A stretch of DNA of 64,000 nt from VBDM01 sp035499735 (GCA_035499735.1 DATJYC010000024.1:47449-111448), one strand, 5' to 3'; numbered from the stretch's first letter, positions 1 to 9,228 are shown. Translations and numbers: made by a program. The notes: generated by a model from the sequence alone, not told the origin.

Positions 1-335
1 CCGTCAAGTTCCTCTCGCCGCAGTGCGACGTGGTCATCGTCGTAGGCTCGACCAACAGCTCGAACTCCAACCGCCTGCGCGAGGTCGCGGAGAGCCGCGG
101 CATCCCGGCCTACATGGTGGACAGCGCGGAGCAGCTCAAGCCGGAGTGGGTGGCGGGCAAGCGGCGCGTCGGGATCACGGCCGGCGCCTCGGCTCCCGAG
201 ATTCTCGTCACCGAGCTCGTCGCGCGGCTGAAGGCTCTCGGCGCGGCGAGCGTGCGCCAGCTCGAGGGGGTGAACGAAAGCGTGGTATTTACCCTGCCGC
301 GCGAGCTTTCCGCGCGCGCCGCGCCGAAGCCCTGA
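1..335 (+). CDS. ispH: 4-hydroxy-3-methylbut-2-enyl diphosphate reductase, C-terminal part
   Basis: This is the last ~110 codons of IspH (LytB), the [4Fe-4S] enzyme of the last step of the non-mevalonate isoprenoid pathway. The reading frame is open from base 3, so the gene starts upstream of the window. Visible family marks are the PQCD segment with an iron-sulfur ligand cysteine at about base 24, the VVGSTNSSNSNRL substrate-binding stretch right after it, and the GITAGASAP segment further on. The gene runs into the tail of a type IV pilin operon on the other strand, 27 bases away. The same ispH/minor-pilin linkage is known from Pseudomonas aeruginosa. Confidence 0.95.
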   Translation, partial: VKFLSPQCDVVIVVGSTNSSNSNRLREVAESRGIPAYMVDSAEQLKPEWVAGKRRVGITAGASAPEILVTELVARLKALGAASVRQLEGVNESVVFTLPRELSARAAPKP

Positions 336-362
336 CAGGCCTCGGCGCGGGGGGTGTCGATC

Positions 363-3300
363 TCAGCGCTCGCGGAAGGTGAACCGCGATACACCCTTCG
401 CGCTCTTGTTGATGTTGACGTTGCCGGTGGTGACCTTGCCCGTCGAATCCGTGTTGACGGTCTTGATGTCGCCCGTGGTCGTCTGGATCGGCGTGACGCC
501 CACGAGGAACTGGTTGATGTAGCTTCCCGCGACGCCGTTCGCCGTTCCCGGCACGTAGCTGCCAGTCAGATAGTCCAGGTTGTAGACGAAGGACGTCCCA
601 CCGGCCGAGCAGCCTCCCACCACCGGCGTGTTCGACGCGAACACCAGGGTGCCCAGCTCGAGGCGAGGATCAAGGATGATGCGCTCGCCGGGGCTCGTAC
701 CGCCCGGATTGAGGTCGATGTAGAACCCGTTCTGCGTGGACCAGTTGACGGCGTTGCTGCTGATCGTACGGTCGGACCCGTTGTTCGAGCTCAGGACCTG
801 CTGAACCAGTCCGATCGAACGGACGTTGGTGCCGTAGTCCGTGTCCTGGTCCTTGATGCCGTAGATAGACTGCTGCGACGTGTCGGTGGCGTCCGCCGTG
901 GCGATATAGCGCCCGGTGCCGACGTAGAAGATGCGGGTCGCGCCGTTGTTGATGTTGGTCGCCACCGGCCTGATCGTGATCGGCTGCACCTTGCCGGTGC
1001 CATCCTTCAGCGTCACCATGTGATTCGCCGTCAGCGGGGAGGCGGACATGTCGATGCGCCATACGTTGCCCTGCTGGTCGCCGCCGTACATGAAGCTGAT
1101 GGTGGCATCGGTCAGGCCATTCTTGTAGAACCCGGCATGCTTGAACAGGCCCGAGGGCAGCGTGGTCGTGCCGACGTTCAGGCCGGTCGCCGGGTCGTTG
1201 GTGGGCACCTTGGCGAGCACTTCGCCGGTGATGGCGTCGAGCACGAAGAAGAAGCCGCCGCCCGAGCCGGTCGGGGTGGCCGGAAACCCGCTGGGCACAC
1301 CGGTGTTGTTCAGCCCCGAGGTCAGGATGACGACCCATTTCCCGGCGAGCGCCTTTCCGCTGATCGAGGTGCCCGTGTTCGTCATCGGAATCTTGCCGAA
1401 CACCGGATTGCCGTAGGTGAAGCCCAGGTCGAGGTCGCTGTGGACGATCCCGTCCGGGCTCGTGGGGCACCACTGCGAGTTCCAGCAGAATTCCCACAGG
1501 CCCTTGGGATTCAGGGGGTCGGTGACGTCGAGCGCGTAGTATCCGCGCCCGCCGCCCGCCGCGCCACCGACGAGGATGGTCTTCCACACGCCGGCGGTCG
1601 CGTCGAACACGTCGTTGGTCTCCGGCGTTGCGTCGAGGAAGAAGCTGTGCGCGCCCGCGTATTGCATGTCGGCGAGTTGGTACACGCCAGCCATGACGAA
1701 CTTCGGCATGTAGGCCCAGTTCTCGTTGCCCGTTGTCGAGTCGAAGGCGTGCAGATAGCCGTCGTTGGCCGCCACATACAGCGCGCCGGCGCGCGTCAGC
1801 ATCGACTGCTGGAATCCGGAGCTGCCCAGATATCCGGTATCCGTGTACTGGAACGGAGCCAGCCGGACGAACGCCGGCTCGGCATCGACGATGTCGCCGA
1901 GAATCGTCTGCGTGGTGACGCCGGTGATCGGGTCGCTCTCGGTCCGGTCGCGGAACAGGATGCCTTCGTTGGCGACCTGGCCGCTCAGGAAGCCGACGAG
2001 CGCCGTGCCCGCGTTGACCTGCAATCTCTGCGCTGCGCTGAGGAGGGTCGTGCACTGCGACAGGATCGGCGCGGTCGTGCAATGGTTCGTGAAGAGGGCC
2101 TGCTCGGCCGCGTTCATGCTGGCGAAAGCGAAGGGCTTCACCTTGGTCGCGGTCGTGGGATCGGCCATCAAGAGGGTTCGGCCGGGGCCCGTAGTGATCT
2201 GGTTGTAGAGCTGCACGTCCGCGGACCAGAGGGTCCCCCGGCTCGTGTCGATCGCGCCGGTGGCCGGATTCAAGGCAAGCGCCTGGACGACGCCTGACCA
2301 GGTGTTGGTCTGGTAGGTCGTGGTAAAGGCAAAGTTGTCCGTCGCCGTGATGTTCGGGCTCGAGGTCGCCGCCGCGGACGCCGCGTGGGTCGACTTCGAG
2401 AAGTCCAGGAACGCGTTGCTCAGCGCGTTGTACAGCGTGCGCGGGTCGGTCGCCTTGAAGAAGGTCCCGCGCCCGTTGACCGCGGAGTGCCACAGGTCGT
2501 CGAGGGCCGACTGCTGGTCCTGCTGCGGTTGCGGCCAGTTGCACGCGCCCGACGTCCAGAAGCAGGCGTTCGGAGCCGCGCCCTTGATGTTGGGGTAGTC
2601 CCCGGAGGCGGCGGTCTCGTAGCTCGGGTCGTACAGCATCAGCCCGTCGGCGAGTCCCACCGTGTAGGTCGTCATGTGCTGGAACGTCGCGAAGTCCTTG
2701 GCCGTGGTGAACACGTTGTTCGCCGAGACGTCGCTCCCTGCGGGCGTGGCGCTGGGGCTGGTGGCGGGTCCGGTGAGGTTCCCGTTTGCGTCCTTCCCGC
2801 CGCGCAGGTCGGTCATGTAGTAATAGATCGCGACGTCGGCGAGCGTGCCCCGGGTGCCGGCGCTCGAGCCGGCGGCGCTGCCCGCCGACGAGTTCGCCCC
2901 TGCGACGCCGTCGAAGGTCACCTGACCGCGGCTGGAGTACGGGTTGGTCCCGTCCGTGTTGTCGAAGTTGCCCATCGCGTTGCCCGCAATGTCCTGCCCG
3001 CCGTTGCCGTTCCAGAAGCCGTCGGTGGTCATCAGGGAGAAGTTTCTTTGGCAGGACGACTGCACCGGATCATCCGCGGCGGGGATGCCGGTCGTCAGGC
3101 CTTGGTTCATCTTGCCGGCGTAGATCCAGCCGGCGCGGGACAGCGCTTCGCGCAGGGGGGTGCCGTGGGCCGGCTTCTGCGCGTAGAACTTGTTGTAGAA
3201 ATTGCCCGCGTTCGTCAGGTTGAAATTATCTATCCTCAGGTAGTTCGCGCTCTGGAGCGAGCTCGACGCGTTGCTGTTGCTGTTGCCGTCGTTGGGATAG

Positions 3301-5057
3301 TACGGGTTGATGGTGATGAAGCCCAGCCGCATGTTGTCGGGCTTGGGCGGCGTGCCGCTCGGGTTGGAGACGAACCCGCGGAGCGAGATGCCCACCGAGC
3401 TCTTCATCATCTGCATGCGCGTGCGGTAGTAGGCCCACCACGTGGCGTAGTTCTGCAGCTCCTGCGCATAGGTGCAGCCGCTCGCCGGGCACTCGACCCG
3501 CCCGGAGCGTCCGCCGGTGAAGGGGGACGCGGCCGAGCGGATGGTGTCGCGGACGAACAGGCCGTAGCGCGCGAAGGTGTAGCTCTGGATGCCGCTGACC
3601 CCGGTGATGTACTTTCCCTGGCAGCGGTTGGTCGCAGTGGGCGAGCCAGACTGGCCGTTGACGGCGCCGTGAGCGAGCGCGTCCTCCTGCGTCTTGCAGA
3701 AGCGCACGTACGCCGGCTTGTTGTAGGTCTTGCTGTTGAACGTGCCGGAGGGCGCCGTGCCCGGCGTGGAGGCGAGTATGCAGTCGGTGAGGGCGGCGTC
3801 GGCGCAGTATTCCACCGGGACGATGCGGTACGAGGCCGGCGCCTGGCTGTTCACGTTGTTGAGATCGTTATACAGGCCCGTGCGCACCCAGGTCCCCGCG
3901 GTGCTCTGGGTGTTGCAGCCGCTGCCGCTGCAGCTGCTCGCGTAGGTGAACCGGTTCGCGTCGAGCACGGTTATCTGCACGTTGCTGACGTTCATGCTGG
4001 TCTGGCCGGTGTTGCCCGTGGTGATGATGTCGTTGCTGACGAGCCCGTGCGCCGTGCTGGTCACAGTCACCGTGTTGCTGCCGCTGCTCCGGACGAAGGT
4101 GTTGTTCCCGAGGCTGACGCACTTGCGGAACGACACGGTTCTCGACGAGACGGTGCCCGAGCCCGAGGCGGTCGTGTAAGTGAACGTGCTGGTGACGAGG
4201 GGCGACCCGGGCGTGACCGTGCCCGTGCTGGAGGTCAGCACATTCGCGCAATTCACCGTGATGCCGGTGCTGTTGCTCGTCACCCACACCTTGTCGCCCG
4301 TGCTGATGCCGTGCGCTTCCGTCGTGGTGATGGTGACCGTCGTGCCGCTGCGCGCGCCGCTGCCGAGCTGCATCATCTCGGGAAGCCCGAAGACCACCGC
4401 CGCGTTGCCGGAGGCGTCGACCGTGCTCTTGTTCGAGCGGTTCGTGCGGTAGGGGAATTGCCCCGCCGGCATCGTATTGCCGAGATCGTCCGGCCCCGTG
4501 ACGAGCGCGCCGCCGCTCGCGTCGAGCTGCCCGTTGCGCTTGCAGACTTTGGGGTTGTTCCCGTTGTTGTTGCAATAGTTCCTGTCGGTGACGTTGTTTG
4601 AGATGTTCGTGTTTCCTGTGAACTGAGCCCCGTAGGCGTCGTTCGGGACGCTGTTCGTCGTCGGATCGGGCCAGGCGCCGGTCGGGGCGTTGGTATGGAA
4701 CGCACCGGTCGAGTCGACGCCGACCAGGTAGCTGAAGCCCGGATCGTAGGCGACGCCGTTCGACCCGAACTGGCCGCCCGCGCTGTAGGGCGGGTCGCCG
4801 AAGGAGCAATCCGTATTGTTGCTGTCGTCGGTCATGCACTGGCTGTCCCCGGCGACGTAGTCCGGTATGAAATCCGACTGCATGCTTCCCGAGCTGTCCA
4901 GGGTGAAGAGCACGTTCGGCAGGGCGCCCGCGCCGCCGGTCGCCGAGAGCGGCTGCTGCGAGATGACCACCTGGCCGAGCGCGGGCTGCGCCGCGAAGTT
5001 GGCCGCGACCGCGAGCGCGAAGAGCTTCTGGATCAGGACGATGTTCTTGGATTTCAT
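363..5057 (-). CDS. pilY1: PilY1-like type IV pilus tip adhesin/assembly factor
   Basis: A 1564-residue exported protein with a signal peptide (hydrophobic residues 8-20, likely cleavage near residue 28). A von Willebrand A-type MIDAS motif DSSGSMQ lies at residues 54-60. The C-terminal half is a PilY1-type beta-propeller; one blade carries NDGYLHAFD and GGDQQGNVWRID is another. Long Thr/Ser-rich, Ig-like stretches separate the two parts, which makes it longer than the P. aeruginosa protein. PilY1 sits at the pilus tip with the minor pilins and controls pilus extension, adhesion and surface sensing. It is the last gene of the pil operon, 27 bases after pilX. Confidence 0.93.
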   Translation of the reverse strand: MKSKNIVLIQKLFALAVAANFAAQPALGQVVISQQPLSATGGAGALPNVLFTLDSSGSMQSDFIPDYVAGDSQCMTDDSNNTDCSFGDPPYSAGGQFGSNGVAYDPGFSYLVGVDSTGAFHTNAPTGAWPDPTTNSVPNDAYGAQFTGNTNISNNVTDRNYCNNNGNNPKVCKRNGQLDASGGALVTGPDDLGNTMPAGQFPYRTNRSNKSTVDASGNAAVVFGLPEMMQLGSGARSGTTVTITTTEAHGISTGDKVWVTSNSTGITVNCANVLTSSTGTVTPGSPLVTSTFTYTTASGSGTVSSRTVSFRKCVSLGNNTFVRSSGSNTVTVTSTAHGLVSNDIITTGNTGQTSMNVSNVQITVLDANRFTYASSCSGSGCNTQSTAGTWVRTGLYNDLNNVNSQAPASYRIVPVEYCADAALTDCILASTPGTAPSGTFNSKTYNKPAYVRFCKTQEDALAHGAVNGQSGSPTATNRCQGKYITGVSGIQSYTFARYGLFVRDTIRSAASPFTGGRSGRVECPASGCTYAQELQNYATWWAYYRTRMQMMKSSVGISLRGFVSNPSGTPPKPDNMRLGFITINPYYPNDGNSNSNASSSLQSANYLRIDNFNLTNAGNFYNKFYAQKPAHGTPLREALSRAGWIYAGKMNQGLTTGIPAADDPVQSSCQRNFSLMTTDGFWNGNGGQDIAGNAMGNFDNTDGTNPYSSRGQVTFDGVAGANSSAGSAAGSSAGTRGTLADVAIYYYMTDLRGGKDANGNLTGPATSPSATPAGSDVSANNVFTTAKDFATFQHMTTYTVGLADGLMLYDPSYETAASGDYPNIKGAAPNACFWTSGACNWPQPQQDQQSALDDLWHSAVNGRGTFFKATDPRTLYNALSNAFLDFSKSTHAASAAATSSPNITATDNFAFTTTYQTNTWSGVVQALALNPATGAIDTSRGTLWSADVQLYNQITTGPGRTLLMADPTTATKVKPFAFASMNAAEQALFTNHCTTAPILSQCTTLLSAAQRLQVNAGTALVGFLSGQVANEGILFRDRTESDPITGVTTQTILGDIVDAEPAFVRLAPFQYTDTGYLGSSGFQQSMLTRAGALYVAANDGYLHAFDSTTGNENWAYMPKFVMAGVYQLADMQYAGAHSFFLDATPETNDVFDATAGVWKTILVGGAAGGGRGYYALDVTDPLNPKGLWEFCWNSQWCPTSPDGIVHSDLDLGFTYGNPVFGKIPMTNTGTSISGKALAGKWVVILTSGLNNTGVPSGFPATPTGSGGGFFFVLDAITGEVLAKVPTNDPATGLNVGTTTLPSGLFKHAGFYKNGLTDATISFMYGGDQQGNVWRIDMSASPLTANHMVTLKDGTGKVQPITIRPVATNINNGATRIFYVGTGRYIATADATDTSQQSIYGIKDQDTDYGTNVRSIGLVQQVLSSNNGSDRTISSNAVNWSTQNGFYIDLNPGGTSPGERIILDPRLELGTLVFASNTPVVGGCSAGGTSFVYNLDYLTGSYVPGTANGVAGSYINQFLVGVTPIQTTTGDIKTVNTDSTGKVTTGNVNINKSAKGVSRFTFRER

Positions 5058-5084
5058 GGTTTGCTCCCTGGCTCGGCGAGGAGG

Positions 5085-5723
5085 TCAGTAGACCGCCTTC
5101 ACCAGGCTTTGAACGATGGATACGGAGTTGCGTGGTCCCTCGGCCCGCGCCGTGATGCGGTAGTGGACGGCGGGCTGGGTGGTGTGCGCGTCGGTCGGCC
5201 GCGTCTGGTCGGCTCCGGAGAGCGACAGCGTCGCGTCGGACACCGTCGAGGCGCAGGAGTTAGCCGTCCCGTTGCAGGTGCCCGCCGACGGGCAGTTGCT
5301 CAGCGAGCAGATGCGGTGGATGAGGAAGAACACGGTGTTGCCGCCAGCGTCCTGGGCGCCGCCGTTCAGCTGGGCGGCTTCGGCCCAGTTCGCCTTGTCG
5401 CGCAAGTCGGGCTCGTTCAGCGCAACGCTCGAGTAGAACCCGGCCGAGGCCGTCGAGCCGTTGTGATTGTCGCTGTCGAGCGCGCCGGGGACGTTGAGGT
5501 TGGCCGCGAGCCACGCGGTTCCGGCCTGGATGCCTTGGTCGGCCGCGTTCGACCCGGCCTGGCGCAGCCCGATGTTGCCGGCCATGATGGTCGCGGTGTC
5601 GACCGAGCGCATGGTCGCGATGCCGGCCAGCGTCATGGCCACCAGCACGATAAGCGCGATGATGAGGATGGTGCCGCGTTCTTTCGCGCGCCCGTGGTGC
5701 AAGCGAGGGTGATGGGTTCTCAT
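5085..5723 (-). CDS. pilX: Minor pilin PilX
   Basis: A 212-residue prepilin-like protein. A basic leader ends at Gly17 and is followed by a single hydrophobic helix (TILIIALIVLVAMTLAGIA), then the ATMRSVD...AGN segment typical of PilX N-termini. No glutamate is present at mature position 5. This is usual for PilX and for its type II secretion counterpart GspK, which occupy the filament tip. It lies 1 base after the pilW stop and 27 bases before pilY1, so co-translation is likely. It probably forms the tip complex with PilV, PilW, FimT and PilY1. Confidence 0.9.
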   Translation of the reverse strand: MRTHHPRLHHGRAKERGTILIIALIVLVAMTLAGIATMRSVDTATIMAGNIGLRQAGSNAADQGIQAGTAWLAANLNVPGALDSDNHNGSTASAGFYSSVALNEPDLRDKANWAEAAQLNGGAQDAGGNTVFFLIHRICSLSNCPSAGTCNGTANSCASTVSDATLSLSGADQTRPTDAHTTQPAVHYRITARAEGPRNSVSIVQSLVKAVY

Positions 5724-5724
5724 G

Positions 5725-6990
5725 TCAGCCCGACTTCCAGATCCAGTTTCGCAGGGGAATCGTCGTCTCGAAGACGCGGTACCGGTAGCAGGTCCAGTTG
5801 TCCAGGGACGTCGCGTCCGGGTCGCCGGTCGCCGTCAGGTCGAGCCGCGTGTTGTAGCGCAGCGGGTTGATGCTGTAGTCCGTTCCCGTCCACCACGGCT
5901 CGTTCGGGGTCGCGTCGCAGACCGCGTTGAGGCCCTGCGTGGGCTTTTCGGGGAGCGCGCTGCGCGACACGATCGCGAGGCGTATCGCGATGACCTGCGC
6001 CCAGGGCGCGGGGACGATCGCGTTGAAGGTGGCCGCGTCGACGAAGCGGTCGACGATGCCGTCGCCGGCGACCTTCGTGGCCGCGTTGTACTTCGCGGTG
6101 ATGCCGTCGTTGTTGCCGTCGTCCAGGCCGTACAGCACGCGCATGTGCACGATGTTGTCGGCGACGACCGTCGTGAGCGGCTGCCCGGCGCCGTCGACGG
6201 CGAACTGGGTGGTCACCGTGAGGCTGTTGTTGTTGATCGCATAGGTGTTGTACACCGGCGAGTAGATCTGCTCGGTCGAATCCGGCGGGACGTAATAGAG
6301 ATTGCCGAGGTTGAACACCTTGGTCGTCACCGCCGTATAGGTCACGCCCAGGCCCCCCGCCTTGTTGAACCTGGGCGCGTAGGTCGTGGTGCCCCCCTTG
6401 GTGGCGACCGTGTAGGTGGCGGCAGGGTCGTGGTAGACGCCGCTCGAGTCCACCTTGGTGACTTCCATGAGAGAGCAGTTCTTCGCGGGCGTCTCGGCGA
6501 GTAGGAGCATGTCGCCGGGGTTGTAGCCGAAGGGGTTGGTCAGGGCGAGGGGGTCCGTCGCCACCTTCAAATCCAGGCTGAGGGGGGTGGCGCCCGCGGC
6601 CTGGCCCGCCGACCCGTAGAGCACGGTGAACTGGTCGGGGTTGGTCGTGCCCGCGCCCGGCGTGATGACGACCGGGGCGAGCGTCAGCGTCTGGCCCAGC
6701 GGAGGAATGGCCGGGGTTGCGCGCATGCTGTCCCAGCCGACGATGCTGCAGCCCGCGAGCGTGGTGTAGTTGATCCCCATCCCGGCGTTCTTCAGGTCGC
6801 GCTCCATCGTATACAGGGCGACCACGCCGTTCTGCTGCGCGTCGCCGCCGCTGGTGGTCGTGCGCTTGATGCTTTCCGAGACCTCGAACACCTGGAAGAT
6901 GATGATCATGCCGATCAGGCCGATCAGCATGGCGACCATCAGCTCGACCATGCTGAAGCCGCGGCTTGACGGGTAGGCGGGAGCGCGCAT
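5725..6990 (-). CDS. pilW: Minor pilin PilW
   Basis: A 421-residue prepilin. The type III signal is SSRG before FSMVELMVAMLIG, with glutamate at mature position 5. The following helix and the long globular domain, with Cys residues near the C-terminus, match the PilW family. It sits between pilV (3-base gap) and pilX (1-base gap) in the pil operon. The role inferred from the family is as part of the tip complex that primes type IV pilus assembly. No strong ribosome site is seen, so translation may be coupled to pilV. Confidence 0.9.
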   Translation of the reverse strand: MRAPAYPSSRGFSMVELMVAMLIGLIGMIIIFQVFEVSESIKRTTTSGGDAQQNGVVALYTMERDLKNAGMGINYTTLAGCSIVGWDSMRATPAIPPLGQTLTLAPVVITPGAGTTNPDQFTVLYGSAGQAAGATPLSLDLKVATDPLALTNPFGYNPGDMLLLAETPAKNCSLMEVTKVDSSGVYHDPAATYTVATKGGTTTYAPRFNKAGGLGVTYTAVTTKVFNLGNLYYVPPDSTEQIYSPVYNTYAINNNSLTVTTQFAVDGAGQPLTTVVADNIVHMRVLYGLDDGNNDGITAKYNAATKVAGDGIVDRFVDAATFNAIVPAPWAQVIAIRLAIVSRSALPEKPTQGLNAVCDATPNEPWWTGTDYSINPLRYNTRLDLTATGDPDATSLDNWTCYRYRVFETTIPLRNWIWKSG

Positions 6991-6993
6991 GAT

Positions 6994-7473
6994 CTAGGAT
7001 TGCGAGGCCGGATAAACGAAGGCGACGACGGTGAAGCTGTGCGGGGGTAGACCCTGCGAGATCTCCTCGGGCAGGCGCCATCTCAGGGTGATCTGTACCG
7101 TGCCTCCTACGGGCGCTGCCGGCGCCGGCGGGACCACATTCGAGATCGTCACGAGCGGAGGCTGGTTGGCTGCGTCCGGGAGCTTGTTCTGGACGTTGGT
7201 GACCCATTCCTGGATCTTCGCCGGGGGAGGGCCGCCCGCGTAGGCGTAGGCCATGATGTTTCCGTTGTCGGTCCACATCTGCGACAGCAGCTGTTGCGCG
7301 AGGTAGGCGGCCTCGCTGCGGTACTTGGCGGCGGCGACGTCCTTGATCGCGACGCCCTGCATGCCGACGACCGCGAGGATGCCGATCGAGAAGATCAGGA
7401 TCGCCACCAGGGCCTCGATCAGCATCACGCCGCGCTCGCGCGCGCGCATGGAGGAGTATCCGCCGGCTCGCAT
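6994..7473 (-). CDS. pilV: Minor pilin PilV
   Basis: A 159-residue prepilin, with a processing site at RERG before VMLIEALVAILIF and glutamate at mature position 5. The start at 7473 is chosen because the ribosome site GGAAGGGAG lies just upstream; a longer open frame extends into fimT but lacks such a site. A second ATG at 7449 would still keep the leader peptide. The family contributes to the minor-pilin tip complex. It starts 14 bases after the fimT stop. Confidence 0.9.
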   Translation of the reverse strand: MRAGGYSSMRARERGVMLIEALVAILIFSIGILAVVGMQGVAIKDVAAAKYRSEAAYLAQQLLSQMWTDNGNIMAYAYAGGPPPAKIQEWVTNVQNKLPDAANQPPLVTISNVVPPAPAAPVGGTVQITLRWRLPEEISQGLPPHSFTVVAFVYPASQS

Positions 7474-7487
7474 GCCGTTCTCCCTTC

Positions 7488-8135
7488 CTAGGGCCACGCC
7501 GGGCACCCGCGCGGATCGGTAGCCGAGACCACGGCGGGGTCGCACATGCGGAGGTTTCCCCCGGCGTTGACGATGATGCGCAGGTTGCGCCGCGACGTCG
7601 GGGGGATGTTGGGGTTGGTGACGTCGATCTTCACGATGCTCGGGGTGGTATCCGCGTTCGCGATGACGTTGCCGAGCGGCGAGAAGGTTACGGTGTCGGC
7701 GGCGGCGAGCCCCGCTGCGGGTGGCGTCGCGACCCATACTGCCGTCACCCACGCGCTCGAGCTGCCTTCGCCGCCGGCGCGCGACTGGACGATCTGCGGG
7801 TTGGCCGGATCGGCCGGGTTGGCCGCCTGGTCGCACTTGCCGGTGGGATCGCTGTAGCTCACTACCCAGCTGAAGTTCTGCTGGTCGTTGATGCGGGAGC
7901 ACCCGCTCGTCAGGTCAGTGACGAACTGGAAGCGTACCGGGAGGTTGCTGCGAACCGCTTCGGTGCGCGCCGTCTGCAGCCCGTTCAGCGCCGCCTCGGC
8001 CGCCGCGCGGATCTGCTGGTTCTGCAGCCACTCGACAAAACCGGGTGCGCCGAGCGCGATCAGAACGCCGAGCACCGTCAGCGAGATCATGACCTCGACG
8101 ATGGTGAAGCCGTCCTGACCACGGATCAGGCTCAT
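7488..8135 (-). CDS. fimT: Minor pseudopilin of the GspH/FimT family
   Basis: A 215-residue prepilin with the leader GQDG before FTIVEVMISLTVLG, including the position-5 glutamate. The GspH/FimT domain follows, with the RAAAEAALNGLQTARTEAVR helix characteristic of this family. Its ATG overlaps the pilE stop by one base (TGATG), so it is translationally coupled. FimT/FimU proteins are minor pilins, and some FimT proteins bind DNA during natural transformation. Whether this one is FimT or FimU cannot be decided here. Confidence 0.87.
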   Translation of the reverse strand: MSLIRGQDGFTIVEVMISLTVLGVLIALGAPGFVEWLQNQQIRAAAEAALNGLQTARTEAVRSNLPVRFQFVTDLTSGCSRINDQQNFSWVVSYSDPTGKCDQAANPADPANPQIVQSRAGGEGSSSAWVTAVWVATPPAAGLAAADTVTFSPLGNVIANADTTPSIVKIDVTNPNIPPTSRRNLRIIVNAGGNLRMCDPAVVSATDPRGCPAWP

Positions 8136-8593
8136 CAGCAATCCCCGCTCTTCTTGGATACCCAGCAGTTCTGGGTGGGCATGCCCCAGCCGGCGGGAAC
8201 CGACACGGTCCTGCGTACGTTGGCCTGGTCGATGGTCAGCGTCAGGTTTGCAATGGAGCTGTCCATTCCATCCGCCTGGATGGTATAGGTCGTGGCCGTG
8301 AGGTTCGAGCACGTGATCTTGACGTACCTCAGTTCGCCCGGATTGCCTCCGCTGAGATACGGCGGCGGCAGGGGGGCCGTCGTTCCTGCCGCGCAGGCGC
8401 CGGCAAAGGTGCGGTTGTCCTGGAAGTACTGCTCAAGCTTGGTCTTCATCGCCAGCATGTTGGTCGTTGCCTCCGCGATCTTGCCGCGCGCGAGATAGGC
8501 CGTATAGTTCGGCAGGGCGATCGCCGCCAGGATCGCGACGATCGCAACCGTGACCATGAGTTCGATAAGCGTGAAACCGGTATGGCGCTTCAT
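8135..8593 (-). CDS. pilE: Type IV major-pilin-like prepilin (PilE/PilA family)
   Basis: A 152-residue prepilin with a six-residue leader (MKRHTG) and the classic mature start FTLIELMVTVAIVAILAAIA. The ALPNYTAYLARGK region follows, with a C-terminal disulfide pair (Cys143 and the final Cys152) enclosing a short D-loop. The ribosome site AAAGGGAG stands just upstream. It is the first gene of the six-gene pil operon. It could be the shaft pilin or a PilE-type minor pilin; the position at the head of a minor-pilin operon next to ispH fits the latter. Confidence 0.88.
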   Translation of the reverse strand: MKRHTGFTLIELMVTVAIVAILAAIALPNYTAYLARGKIAEATTNMLAMKTKLEQYFQDNRTFAGACAAGTTAPLPPPYLSGGNPGELRYVKITCSNLTATTYTIQADGMDSSIANLTLTIDQANVRRTVSVPAGWGMPTQNCWVSKKSGDC

Positions 8594-8617
8594 GGAGACT
8601 CCCTTTCTTGGCGGTCA

Positions 8618-8647
8618 ATGATAGAAAACCCGGGGGGCGCGCCGCAA
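8618..8647 (-). promoter_or_regulatory. Putative sigma-70 promoter of the pil operon
   Basis: On the minus strand TTGCGG (8642-8647) and TATCAT (8618-8623) are separated by 18 bases, about 25 bases upstream of the pilE ATG. The -10 is good and the -35 mediocre. I looked for a sigma-54 GG-N10-GC element, common for pilA genes, and found none in register. Confidence 0.45.
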
Positions 8648-8770
8648 AACTCCCCGACGAGTGGACGAAATCCGGGTACGCACGGCGCCTCGCCGCGGAT
8701 TCTAGCGGAACTATTTCACGCTCTCGCCGGGCGGCGAATCGCGAGGTTTCGGGGGCGCGGACCGGCAAAT

Positions 8771-8799
8771 TAGACAGAGTCCAGATGCGGGTCTAGAAT
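8771..8799 (+). promoter_or_regulatory. Sigma-70 promoter of the Fur-family gene
   Basis: TAGACA (8771-8776) and TAGAAT (8794-8799) with an ideal 17-base spacer. The -10 ends six bases before a TTG-ATG pair, so transcription would begin at or next to the start codon. No ribosome site is present, which implies a leaderless message. Confidence 0.55.
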
Positions 8800-8808
8800 A
8801 GCGCATTG

Positions 8809-9228
8809 ATGAAGAAGCCCCAGAAACGCGACCAGGAGAGCATGGCGCAGCTGCTGCGCAGGCAGGGGATCACGCCGACGCACCAGCGCATGGAAATCGC
8901 GCACGCGCTGTTCACCCGGCGCGAGCACCTCTCGGCGGACCAGATTCTCGCCCTGGTCAACTCGCGCTACGCCGAGGCCTCCAAGGCGACGGTCTACAAC
9001 ACGCTCAAGCTTTTCGTCGAGAGGAAGCTCATCCGCGAGCTGTTGGTCGACCCGGACAGGATCGTATACGACCCCAACACCGAGCCCCACCACCACCTCT
9101 ACGACGCCGCGAGCGGGCGCCTGACCGACATTCCCGCGGACAACGTCCGGGTCGTCGGCCTGCCGCCGCTCCCCGAGGGAACGATCGCCGAGGGCGTGGA
9201 CATCATCGTCCGCACCCGCCCGGTGTAA
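8809..9228 (+). CDS. Fur-superfamily transcriptional regulator, Irr-like
   Basis: A 139-residue winged-helix regulator (140 if the TTG one codon earlier is used). The DNA-binding half has ITPTHQRMEIAHALF and KATVYNTLKLFVERKLI. The dimerization half carries EPHHHLYDAASGRLTDI, whose His triplet and wording match Irr-type (haem/iron-responsive) Fur proteins. The CxxC structural zinc pairs of classical Fur are absent. The DNA target and effector are inferred, not seen. It is divergent from the pil operon and followed by tRNA-Thr. Confidence 0.85.
   Translation: MKKPQKRDQESMAQLLRRQGITPTHQRMEIAHALFTRREHLSADQILALVNSRYAEASKATVYNTLKLFVERKLIRELLVDPDRIVYDPNTEPHHHLYDAASGRLTDIPADNVRVVGLPPLPEGTIAEGVDIIVRTRPV

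Noticed and set aside
354..2297. A long open frame (over 640 codons) opposite pilY1, and many similar antisense frames elsewhere
   Set aside because: High GC removes stop codons in other frames. The composition (Arg/Ala/Gly-rich) and lack of ribosome sites mark them as shadows of the real genes.
8594..8770. Possible sigma-54 promoter for the pilin operon
   Set aside because: No GG-N10-GC pair with TGGCAC/TTGC wording is in register. The sigma-70-like TATCAT is a better fit.
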